From Alloascoidea africana (Eukaryota; Ascomycota; Alloascoideomycetes; Alloascoideales; Alloascoideaceae), in NCBI GenBank assembly GCA_030581615.1, contig JAKTTT010000002.1, forward strand, positions 124,001 to 188,000: a DNA stretch of 64,000 bases, written 5' to 3'. Under the pieces are notes generated by a model that saw only the letters and a program-made list of their open reading frames with translations, made no database searches and was not told the DNA's origin. The position numbers and the translations under genes are program-made. Below are positions 53,078 to 63,839 of the stretch, piece after piece; the stretch's first letter is position 1; each line of letters opens with the position of its first letter.

Positions 53078-56000
53078 TTCTCCAATTGCAAAGCTATATT
53101 GCTTAAAGAATTGGCAAAACTGTGGAGAATCTACTACTTAAATATCTTGTAGTTTTATCAACATTTTCTTATCATAATTCTTCAAAATGAGGTGAATACC
53201 TTTAGAGCTGACTTTAACCATCAATTAATCATGTTTTGTTATTCTTTGTAGTCATAAAGCAGCTGAATTGTGCAACCCTAAGAAATTGAAATGTCTCGCT
53301 TTTTTCTGCCGCAAGCGGCTTTCCCCGGAGAGTAAAGATTACAGATGAAGACAAATGGAACAACCGAAATTGATATTGAATTAACTCTAAAAGCTTATGC
53401 CTCATAAGACTTGTATTGTTCCAGATCATCTCAACTTCAAGTCATTATTGAAAGGTACAATAGAAGCATTCTTTGACAAAATCCGATACCAATTGAAGGT
53501 CACATTCTTATGTGAATTCTAGGTACTAAAGAAAGTTGAGGAATGGAATTTTACAATCACCTGCATTTGTCTCTACGACTGCTTATCTAGTGAGACTATC
53601 ATCCAAGTAAATCTTCTGAAACTCAATGAGAGGACAAACTACTTATATCTTTAAGAATAATTATTTGCTGAATTATACCGAATGTTTTTCAATCCTTGCC
53701 ATTAAATATTGCGCTCTAGGAATGAAAAAAACTGGAAAGGGTGGTCTGTTCAATACGTCAGCCTGGATAGAAGGGAAAGATCGGAAAAACTTAAAGTATT
53801 TACATAGACCCAATTAAGGTGGTTTGTATTCTGAAGTCTGAGCCAGCTCTGTTTATCAGTTCATTTTGTGCTATTCGCTCTAAATGGCTTGTAATCTTTG
53901 TCTCGTCGTTACAACATTTCAACCCCAAAACCTGTTTGTGAGAAAAAATTCTAATTTTCAGTCCAACATTTTCAGGCATTTGAAAATGGTAACAAATGAT
54001 CAGATGGGACTCGGGGTTAAAGAGAAAAACGCGCTCATAATCACACAATCCAAAGGGCGCTTGTACAACTGGTGTACCTTAAGTAGAGAATTTTGTGAAT
54101 GAAAGCAGAGTGTTTCGGAAATTGAGGCTCAAATAGTCTACTTGTCTCAGTCATAACTGTTTCTTTGTCAAAGGCTCTGCATTCCATGAAGGTGTTGAAA
54201 CATCAACTTTTTCTCCCCTGAAAAGAGTAACATAAGGGTTTTACTTCTTTTCACTTTTTATATGCATTATAGACATACTATTATTTATCGAAAGGTCTCG
54301 ATGTAGTGCGCTCAATCTACGCAGAGGAAAGATTCAGATTCTTGGGTTGTCATTTATCCATCACAAAAGTTGGCAAATAACATTGTAGCATATTTTCAAA
54401 CTTTATCTTTTAGCACAAATATTTTAAACCAATATCACTCATGGTCACGAGTTTAGATCTTTAGATACAAGCGGCTCGATTGTATGCATTAATTCACACT
54501 TAACAAACTAAGCTCCAAACCCTTATGTTGAAAGAAAGAAAAATATTTTCAACTGTTCTAAATTTGGACACAAACAGAAAAAGATCTGATTTTACATAGA
54601 ACATCCTTTTTATGATTTATCCAGGAATTTATCTCAGTTGCTAACTTTCTCCACGTTACAGAGTCCAATGTTTCCTGTAAGGCACTTGACCTTGACCATA
54701 TCGTTTTCAATGTTTTCTTCTCGTAAAACACTGCAACAATTAAAACAGGCAATTCAATATTAATCAGTACTTCATTTAGAAACTCCGTTCCTGCACACCA
54801 TAGGACCCTGTCGGCCCGAAGGGGTGTTCTCCCTCGACGTTCCCGAGAAATCCAAAGCCGGGTTACAAAGAAAATGGGTGGTAGGGGATTTTCCTCTGAG
54901 CTGGCGTTGGAAGTTTTCAGAGGCTTTAGAACCTGCACAGGGTGCACCAACCCAGCACCGAAAAAAAAACTGGTTCTCGCTATCACCAGCAACCAAGGAA
55001 AAATGACAACCCATTAAGAGCCCTGTGCTATCACAGACGAGCATGTTAGAATATAGGACTATAATATAAAACAAGATACACAGACACATAGGACCCTGTA
55101 ATTTTTGAACCCGTTTTACGAATATTGGCCCTTGCATATTTTTGCGTGTAACAACAGAAAGTCTTGTTCCAATTCCGGGTAATATGCATATAAGCTTTAT
55201 TAGACAAGAATGGCACTTTGGTCTGTAGCCCCACGAAATCTAAATGCAACTATCTTTCAAAATGATGCACTAACTATCAATACAATAAATATTGTGTCTC
55301 ACGTAACCAAGCCAATGATGGTTTTTAATGACTTCCGCCATTCTAATTTGTCAGTCTCACATTGAGAGGGAAATCTAGAGAAGACGATATTTATCTTTAG
55401 ATCATTGTACCGTTCCCAGTCATACCCACAAGACTAAATCGGTCCTTGCACTTATATAGAAATCGACTATTTTGTCAGATGGACCAAGATTGATAGACTA
55501 AAAGCAGATGCAGAAAATGGGGACGGAGGAGGTCAGGAGAACAAGTGGGACTGGTACGAGAAACAATGAAGTACAGCGTCTGTTCTGTGATGATGTTGGT
55601 GCGTTCTGGTGCAGGGATGGACATTATTTCAGAATTAAAGACAAGTCAAGTGTCGACATAAATTCTAGAGCAAACGGTTGGGATTATTGGTCAAAAAAGA
55701 GAAGTGACATGGGGTTGATTCGAGTTTCCAGGCAAAGGAGACCATATGAATTACTAAAAACATAGTGTACAGTTCCTAATATTATGTGTTGTAACAGGGA
55801 ATAAAGCCGGACCTAGTTTGTTCTCTGTTATCACACAATACCCAGAACTTGATGATCCTAACTATTAGCAGAAGTCACAAAAACTTTCAATCCAATACGG
55901 CGAGAATCTATACCTCAAGAATTGTGGCTGTGATTGCTGCTCGTGAGAAAGAATATTTGCTCAAAGTCACTTGGATCAATAGCAATGCAAGACATTTGGA

Positions 56001-56691
56001 TGCAGCTATATTTTTCTTTTAGAAGAGAAGGCTCGGCGCTTTAAGAGTTTCCAAACAATCAAAAATAAATGGACTCAGAAATCGGCAAGCTGGTATGGGG
56101 TTGGTTTTCTTCTAAAAAAATGCTATAACATCTATGACTGGGTGCCATGGCGTCATGATACCCGGTGTTTGATGGTGGGAGGAAACCCTTTGTAGCATAT
56201 AGAGCATCTATGTTTAGATAAATTTTAATACGGAACAATGCAAATCATGTAAATGTTCCGCATTGCTTTGTTCTCAAAGCAATCCGAATATCCTTTAGAG
56301 AATATGAGCTTGTTGCGCAATAGCAAAAACATAAGCATGCTGGTGCATTAGAGTCAAGCACTAAGCGCTTAAAGCAGTCATACTGAAAAATGAATCGCTG
56401 TAGCAGACCATAATATCGTGTTCCAAAATGATTGCTTGGGTTTGGAAGTTATTGGAGTTTTATGTCTGTTGGAATATGCTGTTCTATCTATTTGGGCTTC
56501 CATTTAAGAAGATCAAAGTTTGGAGCTATATTGTAACATTTGTGAGATGCTAAACAAGGAAAAAATAGTTATCGTTTGTTTCCTTTTTCTTGATTAACTT
56601 CTTTTGCTTGTAAGTTTTATCATTATCATTTTCGTCGTTATCATAATCTTTTTTGTCATCTTCTCCTGCCCCTTATACACACTCTCTAAAA
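53078..56691. other. 3.6-kb gap between subtilase and ubiquitin protease
   Basis: AT-rich with one GC-richer islet (54780-55000). A 13-bp direct repeat CATAGGACCCTGT occurs at 54799-54811 and 55087-55099. An 85-codon ATG frame at 55508-55765 matches nothing known to me. The last 200 bp is a pyrimidine-rich promoter for the protease gene. No gene is called. Confidence 0.5.
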
Positions 56692-58785
56692 ATGATCAAC
56701 GACAAAAAACTGCTAATCCACCCTGCAGAGCCCATTCTATTGGAGACCGCTGCTAAAGACACTCCGCCATTAGGGATAGAATATCCAACGGCTGACAGCA
56801 TGTTGAACTCCGATTCTCTAAGCTGGAGCAAAGAAACAAACAGCGTCTTTCAAGAAAACACTGCCAATGGGTTTGAGTTTATAATACCAGATGTTGAGGA
56901 TGCTACTTCTTTGCTTTCTTTGTCGTCTGTCTCTTGTTCAAAATCGGGAACAAGTCTTTCAGAGGAAGAGTGTATTGTCTTTCCTGACGGGTTTGGCTGC
57001 CTGGAGAACATTTTTTCTGATGAGAACTCCTTGAACCCAGAAGAGGAAAATCTCAAGCGTATTTTCTTTAGTAGCAGAAATGACAAAGAAGTTTTTGCAG
57101 GATTGAAGAATTTGGGCAACACATGCTACTTAAACGCTATAGTCCAATGCCTTTTGGCTTCATCCAAGTTTGCGAAAGTTTTCACTGAGGGCGATTTCAT
57201 CAAGTATCTTAATCCTGAAATCAAGGCCACAAGAAGAGCAATGGGATTATCTTCCATCACAGACGATACCAAAGGGAGAATTGGCAGCAAACCCACAAAA
57301 GACATTCTTTTAGAACAGTTCCCCGAGGAAAGCCTTGCGTATGAATTCGCAAGATTAATCTGTTCGTTGCATGGAAATTATGGATCAGAGTTCTACCCCT
57401 GCCAGATCATTTCTAAAATATCCCAACTGAAACCTGATTTAGAAATAGGCTCAGCTCAACAGGATATTCACGAGATTCTGAGCGTTTTCCTCCATCAACT
57501 TCATTTGGAGTTGAACAATCCCGAGACAATTTTGGAACTATTTGATTTGGAAGAATGGGAAGCATCAAGTGAAGATAAAGACGACGCCAACAACAATAAC
57601 GAACAGAAGTACCCTGAGCGCCCTCTCCACTTAGAACAAAACAACACAAAAGACAATAATCATAGTTTTGAAGAGCAGAATGAATCAGATTCGGATTTAA
57701 TGTTTGATTCAGACTCTCCTAAAAGCCCTTCAGAAGCCGAAGAAGAATGGTACACCCATTTGAAAAGGGAGGGCTCTCTGATGACTTACTTCTTTGAAGG
57801 CCAATGCCATAATACGATAACATGTCTGAAATGCAATTACATGTCACACTCATATAATACGATTCTAGGACTTAATGTTCAGTTACCAAAGTCTGAGATT
57901 TCAGTGGGCGCACCTCATGTTACTTTAGATGAGTGCCTGGATTTGTATTTTAAGGATGAGGTATTCACTGGTAAGGACGGTTGGAAATGCCCTGAATGTC
58001 GGCGGCTAGAGGAGGAAGCGAAATTACTTTTAGACATGAATTCTAGTTTTGAGATTAGTAGTTCTAAAAAGACAACAGATGGTGAAGATGATTCTCAAGA
58101 GGTGCAAATGGATCTGGGTGGGGCTTCTCGAAATCTAAAAAATACCAACTCAAAGGCATCAAAACAAAAAAGGCTTTCAAGGTTACGGCGCGAGCTCTGG
58201 TTTAATACGTGCAAAACCCTCAAATCGTTCTCCAAAGCAGTCAATAAAAGCTTCACTTCCCGGAAATCCACTTCCAATTTCATAAAGTCGGTTAATATTT
58301 CGGTTCTTCCTGAAATACTGATTATTCAGATTGGGCGGTTCCAGCAAAATTTTTATGAACGAATCCCAAGGAAGAATACAGCCATTGTTGATTTCCCGTT
58401 ATTGTTGGATCTTAGTGAAAGAATAAAGGGATTAAAAGCTTCTTCCACAGAAAAGACGAAAGTTCAATATTCCCTTATTGCTGTTGCTGATCACAAAGGT
58501 TCTTTATCTTTTGGGCATTATACAGCTCTTGTGAGGAAAAAGCTAACACCTTTAAGAACATATAAAGAAAGTGGCAATGAAGCCAGAAAAGAACAGGGGT
58601 CAGCTGAGATGATCAAAGAAGAAGAGGAAGAGGAAGCAAGCGATGGTCATTTGGCATGGTGCCGGTTTAATGACAGTTCAGTGGATGTGGACATTAAAGC
58701 TGGACCTTATGAAACCACTACAAAGAAAAACACTATTTTTATATCTGCTAGTGCATATCTGCTATTTTATGAGCGATGCCGATAG
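56692..58785 (+). CDS. Ubiquitin-specific protease (USP/UBP, peptidase C19)
   Basis: 697 residues from ATG 56692; an in-frame TTG upstream is ignored. The Cys box AGLKNLGNTCYLNAIVQCLL places the nucleophile at about residue 145. The His box SFGHYTALV has its histidine at about 609, and YLLFYER closes the domain. Between them a zinc-binding pair (CLKC, CPEC) and a Ser/Glu/Asp-rich insertion (about 290-350) are seen. The first 130 residues are non-conserved. It removes ubiquitin from proteins; the substrate cannot be read. The long insertion and N-terminus are of the kind seen in Ubp10/Dot4 or Ubp11-type enzymes, but I would not pick one. It is convergent with CBS-PB1 across 1.8 kb. Confidence 0.9.
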   Translation: MINDKKLLIHPAEPILLETAAKDTPPLGIEYPTADSMLNSDSLSWSKETNSVFQENTANGFEFIIPDVEDATSLLSLSSVSCSKSGTSLSEEECIVFPDGFGCLENIFSDENSLNPEEENLKRIFFSSRNDKEVFAGLKNLGNTCYLNAIVQCLLASSKFAKVFTEGDFIKYLNPEIKATRRAMGLSSITDDTKGRIGSKPTKDILLEQFPEESLAYEFARLICSLHGNYGSEFYPCQIISKISQLKPDLEIGSAQQDIHEILSVFLHQLHLELNNPETILELFDLEEWEASSEDKDDANNNNEQKYPERPLHLEQNNTKDNNHSFEEQNESDSDLMFDSDSPKSPSEAEEEWYTHLKREGSLMTYFFEGQCHNTITCLKCNYMSHSYNTILGLNVQLPKSEISVGAPHVTLDECLDLYFKDEVFTGKDGWKCPECRRLEEEAKLLLDMNSSFEISSSKKTTDGEDDSQEVQMDLGGASRNLKNTNSKASKQKRLSRLRRELWFNTCKTLKSFSKAVNKSFTSRKSTSNFIKSVNISVLPEILIIQIGRFQQNFYERIPRKNTAIVDFPLLLDLSERIKGLKASSTEKTKVQYSLIAVADHKGSLSFGHYTALVRKKLTPLRTYKESGNEARKEQGSAEMIKEEEEEEASDGHLAWCRFNDSSVDVDIKAGPYETTTKKNTIFISASAYLLFYERCR

Positions 58786-60552
58786 AATCAATAAAGCTTT
58801 CAACTTGGTCAGATTGTTAATCTGACTTTCTAAATTTTGCCAACTTTTTACGATCTTTAAGAAGGAAGGACGATTCCAGAAAAAATGTTAGTATGATCTG
58901 GCACTTGAAAGTCTACAAAATATTGAACTCAGGCTGGACAATTAAAAATGATTTTGAACTTTGGATTTATTGAATGCATTGTTTATTTGTCGTACAACAT
59001 TCTGTTTCGTGTTAGATGACAATAAAGACAGAAAAATCACTAAACTCTCTCTACTACCAGGGTATTTCATTGTTTGATGTAATAGTAAATAGTCAACGAA
59101 AACCTTTTCGGCGTTTTGGACATGAATTTTTTCATTCCACTGTAGGCTCTAATATTCACCCACCCATAAATTTTATAGACTGACAAGCTTATCAGGTATC
59201 TAATGAAACTGAAATTTTAAGAAATTGTATCTACATGTTTACACCGTCAAGTATTATTACCAGTAGTGCATGCCTTGTTCATCTCGGACATTTGATCATC
59301 TGTTTCTTCACCTTTTGGACTTCAGACAACTTACACCGGGTGAAACTCCTTTTCATTCTCAAGAATTAACTACAGGCATGTTCAAAAATCTGATTTTCTG
59401 TTTGCTTTAAACGGTCGACATGAGAACAGTTTCGGTAATTTTGGAGAATGAAATCGTGCTTGTTTTTCGAAAAGGCCTTAGTAGTCGTTGCATTTTATAT
59501 AGGACTAAAGATATGAAAGATGCTACGCCGGCATCTAAATAAATGAGAAAGTAAATGAAGCGCCCAGGCTTTAAGATTGTTATCAAGATAGACAAATTTA
59601 CACTGAAATAACCCCATCAAGACTGAGCTTTACAATAACTGAACACTCGACGACTTGAAATCCGTTGCTTGGCCGGATAAAAACATGGTCAATAGATTAG
59701 AATCATTATTTTGGAGAAAAAAGTTCGGAACATTGATAAAAAAATGGAAACCCAATTGAAAATGTAGCGTTTCACCATGACCAAAACCAGAGACACACAG
59801 CCACCAAGACTAAACAGTGGATTGAAACAAATCAAATCCAAGTTTTATCATGAAACCCTTAATCTCAGATCTCATCTCAATTGAACGCATTTGCCAAAAT
59901 TTGAAAATGAAGTTGGAACATAGTCAAAGCCAGCACTGAAAACAAAGTTGAAGAAAAATGACAAGTATTCCAACCTCTATTTTTTAAAGTATGTCAAGCA
60001 TTATGACAGCTATTTTGGAAACGAAGGGAACCATACAAGATACTGAAAACAATAAATAATATGTGCTTTAATAGGCCACAAAACTGAGTCAATGCTCTAA
60101 TACACACAATCCGGAACTTAACGATTCAAGTTATTTTCTAATCTGGTCACCAAACTTTGCCAAAAGTAATCGTGTGCCTAAAAAATGGAATGATGAACAA
60201 TCATTGACTCAGTTTTGTGAGTCACTATCTATATATTATTGTTTATCATTCAGCAGCTTGCACCGCACGCACCAATATTAGACCTACTAGATGAAGACAT
60301 ATTCCACTAAATTTGAAAAAAAAAGACTAACTATATATATTTCTGATACTGGCACCAGCAAGTCAGAGCAAGGAAGAGAAAACAGAGATCTATAAATTGG
60401 AAGAGAGGACAAAAAAAAAAACTCTAATCAAGAAAAGCCATTGGCCACAAACAGAGCACTAAGTCTCCATACAAAAATATTCATAATAAGCAAATTTGCG
60501 AGAATTAATTGGAGCCAAAACAGGAAAATAGAATCCAAAATGAAATTTGTTT
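58786..60552. other. 1.8-kb convergent gap with an inverted repeat
   Basis: Lies between the 3' ends of the ubiquitin protease and CBS-PB1 genes, longer than usual for a convergent gap here. It carries the 18-bp inverted repeat at 60077-60219; the rest is AT-rich without credible open frames. A pol II non-coding transcript or a small mobile relic could explain the repeat. Confidence 0.5.
60077..60219. repeat. 18-bp perfect inverted repeat with AP-1/Gcn4-type cores
   Basis: CACAAAACTGAGTCAATG (60077-60094) recurs as its exact reverse complement at 60202-60219, with a 107-bp centre. Each arm holds TGA(G/C)TCA (60085-60091, 60205-60211), and a third TGAGTCA overlaps the right end (60218-60224). 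Similar AT-rich words occur again beyond both arms, so the symmetry may extend imperfectly. Confidence 0.85.
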
Positions 60553-62426
60553 CTATTTCTTCGTGAAAGCAAAAACAATCAACAGCGAAGCAGCCAATGC
60601 CGCAAGAGAAGCAGGCAGTAACACCTCGTTAGGAACGCCTTCTATAAAATCTCTTCTTGCTGGGGGCTGTGGGGGAGCACTAGGCTTCTCTTCAGCAACT
60701 GCGGTGGAAGAAGATATCTTTGATGATTGAGATCTAGAGGCTAGCATGGCGACTGCGGACAGGTTCGTTTCGTCCACATGACTCAAGTATAAGTCACATT
60801 TATCCTGCTTAGATTTTCTTGCCATTGTTGCTGCGTCTATCAAATCCTGATCTGAGGTAATAGTCACGACATCGCCTTCATCATCAATGTACGAAATAAT
60901 GTAGTTTTCGCCTCCCAAAAGGTCTAGATCCGCACTTAACAATTTTGAAGTTACAGAGGTCCGGAATGGTTCAAATCCTGCACCGGGCGCTACTGTTATT
61001 CTATGAATACGGCCGGTGGGTGCCTTTAATTTGAATGGGAATGCCACAGAACTATCAAATGATGCCACTTCGTTGACAGATGTTCCATAGGCTGAAGCAG
61101 AATCGTTCGGTACCAACTCAAAGTTTGCCAATTCAGACTGAGTCACATCGGGAGGAGGAGTTGCAGGTCTATTGATAGACAGATTTGATTCGCTTTCATC
61201 ATTTTCCAGGGATGTCCAAAATCTATTCCATGCTGGTCCCTCAGAATCACTTGCCTGCATGGTCTTGATCTGATCCAATGTAGCATATGTCAGCTTGAGG
61301 ACCTCAACAACACCTAAAATTTCTCCATCGTCATCCACCACTGGGAGATTCAAATAATGTCCTTCATGCATTTTTCTCAAAGCCGCATGAATACTGAGGT
61401 TGCTTGGGGCAAAATCAGGTTGTGGAGTCATCACTCTAATAACACTACAGAGTTTTGGATCGAGGCCTGCTGCGATAACTCTGAGGACAACGTCTTTGCT
61501 TGTGAAAATTCCTGTAATTTCATTATTATCTCTGACAAGAACCGCTGTGATCCGACTTTCTTTCATCAAGACCGCTGCTTCATAAACGCTTGTTTTGGGG
61601 GTCACAAAGACCGGTGGTTTCCCATTCAGGACAGAATCGAGCTGGGGGGTGTTCATAATACTCTTCAAGTTTTCAAAATACTCTACAACATGAGGAATCT
61701 GAGGACCTCCCATATCATTTTGAACCGAATCAAAAGCATCCCGCAGTTTCTTTGAATTCTCGTACATTCTCTCCAACTTTTCCATTGCCTCGTGGAAACA
61801 TTTTGTAATATCCAACACACCGCAGATTTCCTCGTTTTCATCGAGCACGGGAAGATGTCTAAAACCCTTTGTCACCATCAAATTCAGTGCTTCCGAGGCC
61901 AATGTGTCTGCTCTTGCGCACATTGGAGATTTAGTCATGATCTGGTCAATTGTGATGCTTGCAGACCTCAAACCGGCACCTACCACTCTAAAGGCCAAAT
62001 CTTTAGCGGTAAATATGCCCAAAACTCCTCCAGAATTGTCTGAGACCAAGATGCAATTCTCTCTTTTCGCCGACATCATCTGAGCTGCCTCGTACACTGT
62101 TATTCCAGGGTTGCACACCACTGGCTCGGAAGGACGCAATGAGAGGACTGTTCCAGGAACGGCTTTCTTGAAAGTGCGATTCCTGGATTTTGGCTGTCTC
62201 TTTTTGATGAGATCATTCTCTATTCTTCTCCTGATGACCTATGACGAAAATGTTAGTTGGGAATTTTTTGTTAGGTATCTCCTAAACCCAGGAGAGAAAA
62301 GTTTGTTCATGCCTCATCCTTGCGAGACTGGCGCTTTCTTCCTTCAGTTAGCTGAGCTTGAGACTCCTTCCTTGAAAGATTAGTGGTGGCTGGAGACAAT
62401 GCTGCTCTCGAAGGAATGCGACTCAT
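60553..62426 (-). CDS. CBS-domain and PB1-domain tail-anchored protein (Mug70 family)
   Basis: Exons 62426-62313 and 62238-60553 give 599 residues. Exon 1 ends RQSRKDE and exon 2 continues VIRRRIENDLIKKR, the usual N-terminal block of this fungal family. The junction needs a GC-AG intron of 74 nt (GCATGA donor, CTAAC branch, CATAG acceptor); no GT donor keeps the frame. Two CBS pairs follow (about 76-196 and 246-371; repeats such as VYEAAQMM, GIFTAKDLAFRVV, and VYEAAVLM, GIFTSKDVVLRVI). A PB1 domain is at about 449-531 (GAGFEPFR, ISYIDDEGDVVTITSDQDL). A single C-terminal membrane segment (about 576-596) ends in FAFTKK. The family includes S. pombe Mug70 and filamentous-fungal proteins and is absent from S. 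cerevisiae as far as I know. The ligand (adenine nucleotide) and partner are unknown. Confidence 0.85.
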
Positions 62427-62710
62427 CGTAGATGATGAAGGAAAAGAGGGGAGAAGGTGTGTTTTGGGAAGAAAAGTGCGTGGACTTTGATTTAGTGCCT
62501 CAAGTGGAGAGAGCATACATACTAGCAGTCTAGGGTAAAATGTAAACAAACAGCATCGCGTTAGCGGAATCAGCGATTTGGCTGGAATCCAGCAGAACTC
62601 AGCACCTCTGTGGACGAGGAGTGATTGGTATCTGGCGAGTGCTGGGGCCGATATCAGCACTTTTGTTTGCAATCTGGCCAAAGCCGCTTCATCGCCATCT
62701 CGGACGCAAA

Positions 62711-62740
62711 CACGGACACGGACACGGACCCGGACCCGGA
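62711..62740. repeat. ACACGG/ACCCGG hexamer repeat
   Basis: About five consecutive units of ACACGG then ACCCGG in the CBS-PB1/NFU1 divergent promoter, in a locally GC-rich block that also creates accidental long open frames encoding RVRVRV-type runs. Confidence 0.8.
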
Positions 62741-62823
62741 TCTGTCGCCGAGTCGGACTCGAACGCCGGAAACCCGACGACCGGGCTGCTGCGTCAGCTG
62801 CGGGCCTTCTCCGAGATCGGAGA

Positions 62824-62832
62824 GCACGTGAC
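62824..62832. promoter_or_regulatory. E-box GCACGTGAC in the CBS-PB1/NFU1 promoter
   Basis: The same 9-mer as at 7594, about 120 bp upstream of NFU1. In yeasts Cbf1-type factors bind here and control respiration, sulfur and Fe-S related genes, which would suit NFU1. Not proven. Confidence 0.55.
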
Positions 62833-62885
62833 CACTGCGGCCAATGGAACAACGGCAAAAGCGCTGAGTCAGCCGGAGTATGGGG

Positions 62886-62893
62886 TATAAAAG
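62886..62893 (+). promoter_or_regulatory. TATA box of NFU1
   Basis: TATAAAAG, 66 bp upstream of the NFU1 ATG, in an otherwise GC-richer promoter. Confidence 0.55.
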
Positions 62894-62951
62894 CGCTGGT
62901 CTGCCCTCTTGCTCTTTTTCTTCTCCACAAATCGACACGGCAAACCACAAC

Positions 62952-63839
62952 ATGATCCCCAGGTCCGTTTTACATGCAACAATCCAAATCGCGCGATCCT
63001 CGCTGACTGCTAGAGTAGCAGCGCTTGGTACTCAGTCCCAGAGGCTACACCTTTCATCTTTGTCGGCCGTCCGACCGAGCAACCAATTTAGAGCATCCAC
63101 AAAGTATCCAGGCACGCTCATCTCTCGCCGATCTCTTTTCATTCAAACAGCCACTACCCCGAATGAAGATGCTTTGAAGTTTATCCCTGGCGTTGAAGTC
63201 ATACCAGAAGAGTTCAATACAATTGAGTTTACGAATAGTTCAGTTGCGGGCCAGTCCTCTCCTCTAGCAAGTCATCTTTTTGCAGTTGAAGGAGTGAAAT
63301 CTGTCATGTTTGGAAAAGATTTTATTACAATTGAGAAAGATTCTTCCTACAATTGGGCCAACATGAAACCTCAGATTTATGCGACTGTCGACAAATACCT
63401 ATCTTCAGATGAGCCTGTTTTGAGCGAGAACCATGGATTTAGCGCATATAATAGCTTCGATGAGGATGACGATGAGGTGGTCACCATGATCAAGGAGCTT
63501 ATAGACACAAGAATTAGGCCCGCAATCCAGGATGACGGAGGAGACATTGAATACAGGGGATTTGAACCCGACGGGACTGTCCTATTGAGGCTCCAGGGCG
63601 CTTGTCGCAGCTGTGACTCTTCTTCTGTTACTCTCAAAAATGGTATTGAGAGCATGCTAATGCACTATATTGAAGAAGTTACTGGTGTTCAACAAGTTTT
63701 GGACCCAGAGGAAGAGATTTCTCTTCGTGAGTTTGAGAAGTTGGAAAAGAAGCTTGCTCAGCAGCGACAGCAGCAACAGCAACAAAGTTTGGGTAGTGGA
63801 ATAGTGGAGACCAGCCCCAACCCACCACCTGCTCTTTGA
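62952..63839 (+). CDS. NFU1: Mitochondrial Fe-S cluster scaffold/transfer protein Nfu1
   Basis: 295 residues from ATG 62952. An Arg/Ser-rich N-terminus (about 1-65) is a mitochondrial targeting sequence. The Nfu N-terminal domain (about 75-160) contains EFNTIEFTN and GVKSVMFGKDFITIEK. The NifU-like domain (about 175-255) contains RPAIQDDGGDIEYRGF and the cluster-binding CRSC at C218 and C221. Nfu1 passes 4Fe-4S clusters to lipoate synthase and succinate dehydrogenase. A Gln-rich tail (about 265-285) is unusual compared with S. cerevisiae Nfu1 (256 residues) and accounts for the extra length. The upstream frame reaches 62880, but the TATA box lies in that stretch, so the later ATG is right. 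Confidence 0.95.
   Translation: MIPRSVLHATIQIARSSLTARVAALGTQSQRLHLSSLSAVRPSNQFRASTKYPGTLISRRSLFIQTATTPNEDALKFIPGVEVIPEEFNTIEFTNSSVAGQSSPLASHLFAVEGVKSVMFGKDFITIEKDSSYNWANMKPQIYATVDKYLSSDEPVLSENHGFSAYNSFDEDDDEVVTMIKELIDTRIRPAIQDDGGDIEYRGFEPDGTVLLRLQGACRSCDSSSVTLKNGIESMLMHYIEEVTGVQQVLDPEEEISLREFEKLEKKLAQQRQQQQQQSLGSGIVETSPNPPPAL

Larger units (their letters stand above)
62427..62951. other. Divergent promoter of CBS-PB1 and NFU1
   Basis: 525 bp, the GC-richest block in the window. It holds the hexamer repeat, the E-box and the TATA box listed separately. Overlapping long open frames on both strands here are artefacts of the composition. Confidence 0.7.

Noticed and set aside
62307-62948. Extended minus-strand frame with RVRVRV repeats upstream of CBS-PB1, and overlapping plus-strand frames
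   Set aside because: Product of the hexamer repeat and GC-rich promoter; the family N-terminus starts at ATG 62426.
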